This document shows, one piece after another, positions 63,638-64,000 of a stretch of 64,000 bases of DNA; within the stretch, counting starts at the first letter, position 1, and every line of letters starts with the position of its first letter. The position numbers and the translations under genes are program-made. Source of the stretch: Strigamia acuminata (lineage: Eukaryota > Arthropoda > Chilopoda > Geophilomorpha > Linotaeniidae); NCBI GenBank assembly GCA_949358305.1, contig OX442314.1, forward strand, positions 49,546,581-49,610,580, given 5' to 3'. The notes under the pieces were generated by a model. The model was not told where the DNA came from. It searched no databases and worked only from the letters and a program-made list of their open reading frames with translations.

Positions 63638-64000
63638 TTATTTAGGCAGCATGTCCGTTGAATGATCGTTTGGATCTTTGTGCTCTGTGACGGTGCACAA
63701 AGGTCGGCCGGCGTTTGGTCCTGACCGGAAGCCAGGGTTGATGTGGAGCCACACTTGCTTTATGCGGTCTACACCATCCCTTCGTCCAAAACCCATCTCG
63801 AAATACTCCTGCGGGTCTTGAGGCGTAATTCGGGCGAACACCAGGCGTTGATGCAGGATCCACGGCTGTTGTTCCTTGATGTGGTTTTCCAGCCACGCGA
63901 GGACTCGATTGCATAAATCCTCGCTGTTCTGGAGAATCGTTTTCGTCGCGCTCGTTATGTAGCAAAAGGCGTATAATGAGCGCAAACGTTGATAGGCGGT
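63638..64000 (-). CDS. 3'-most ORF of the third LTR element (partial)
   Basis: The frame is open from the window edge to a stop at 63638, so the 5' end is missing. About 120 residues are seen, including LAWLENHIKEQQPWILHQRL, FARITPQDPQEYFEMGFGRR and VWLHINPGFRSGPNAGRP. It has none of the protease, RT, RNase H or integrase motifs. Its position just before the polypurine tract is where env, or ORF3 of the giant Gypsy element, would lie. The helix-rich pattern near a Trp faintly recalls the C-terminal part of that ORF3, but no homology is claimed. No membrane segment is visible. Confidence 0.45.
   Translation of the reverse strand, partial: TAYQRLRSLYAFCYITSATKTILQNSEDLCNRVLAWLENHIKEQQPWILHQRLVFARITPQDPQEYFEMGFGRRDGVDRIKQVWLHINPGFRSGPNAGRPLCTVTEHKDPNDHSTDMLPK

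Overview
This is a eukaryotic, almost certainly metazoan, nuclear window, most likely from an arthropod. The evidence is short GT-AG introns (about 60-100 bp), TATA and CCAAT promoters, AATAAA signals, a CENP-A-type histone, fragments of a voltage-gated calcium channel alpha2-delta gene, a Merlin (ISXO2-like) transposase, and Ty3/Gypsy and Ty1/Copia retroelements. No tRNA, rRNA, operon or CRISPR was seen. A 200-base assembly gap lies at 10702-10901.

Layout. 1-1990 is a GC-rich satellite built on CCGTTAACGG words with higher-order structure. 2566-3345 holds a small three-exon acidic-protein gene (minus). 4160-8245 is seven tandem copies of a ~0.6 kb unit, each carrying a C(TTCG)G hairpin followed by an A-rich tail. 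9476-11231 holds a multi-exon C2H2 zinc-finger gene, the gap, and the histone-fold end of a CENP-A-like gene. From about 11.5 kb the DNA becomes AT-rich and dominated by repeats: copia remnants, a MITE-like repeat, hairpin arrays, a pogo-like transposase remnant and a broken Gypsy integrase. 27733-41895 is a very large (14.2 kb) Gypsy-type element (minus) with identical 586-bp LTRs, gag, pol and a third ORF in the env position. 42.0-42.7 kb is a broken Merlin transposase. 46.7-53 kb holds copia remnants, a 21-bp minisatellite, two solo LTRs and a second calcium-channel fragment. 53138-59520 is an intact Gypsy element (minus) with identical 264-bp LTRs and one 1687-residue gag-pol ORF. 60.5-62.5 kb holds two SERTA-like genes and a second, truncated CENP-A-like gene. 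The window ends in the 3' part of a third LTR element.

Main discovery. Five single-exon genes scattered over 47 kb (14103-14843, 16527-17036, 43010-43474, 60523-60744, 62002-62451) each have an exact match to a 15-bp dyad, ACGTC-N5-AACGT, shortly upstream, next to a TATA-like box and, in three cases, a CCAAT box. One has two matches, and a sixth gene (60975-61586) has a degenerate one. This suggests a co-regulated set of fast-evolving, probably nuclear proteins, including a centromeric-histone paralogue and SERTA-type cell-cycle proteins. Other notable items are hairpin arrays with unrelated stems but a shared loop, the third ORF of the giant Gypsy element that opens exactly at a splice acceptor, and the CENP-A pair.
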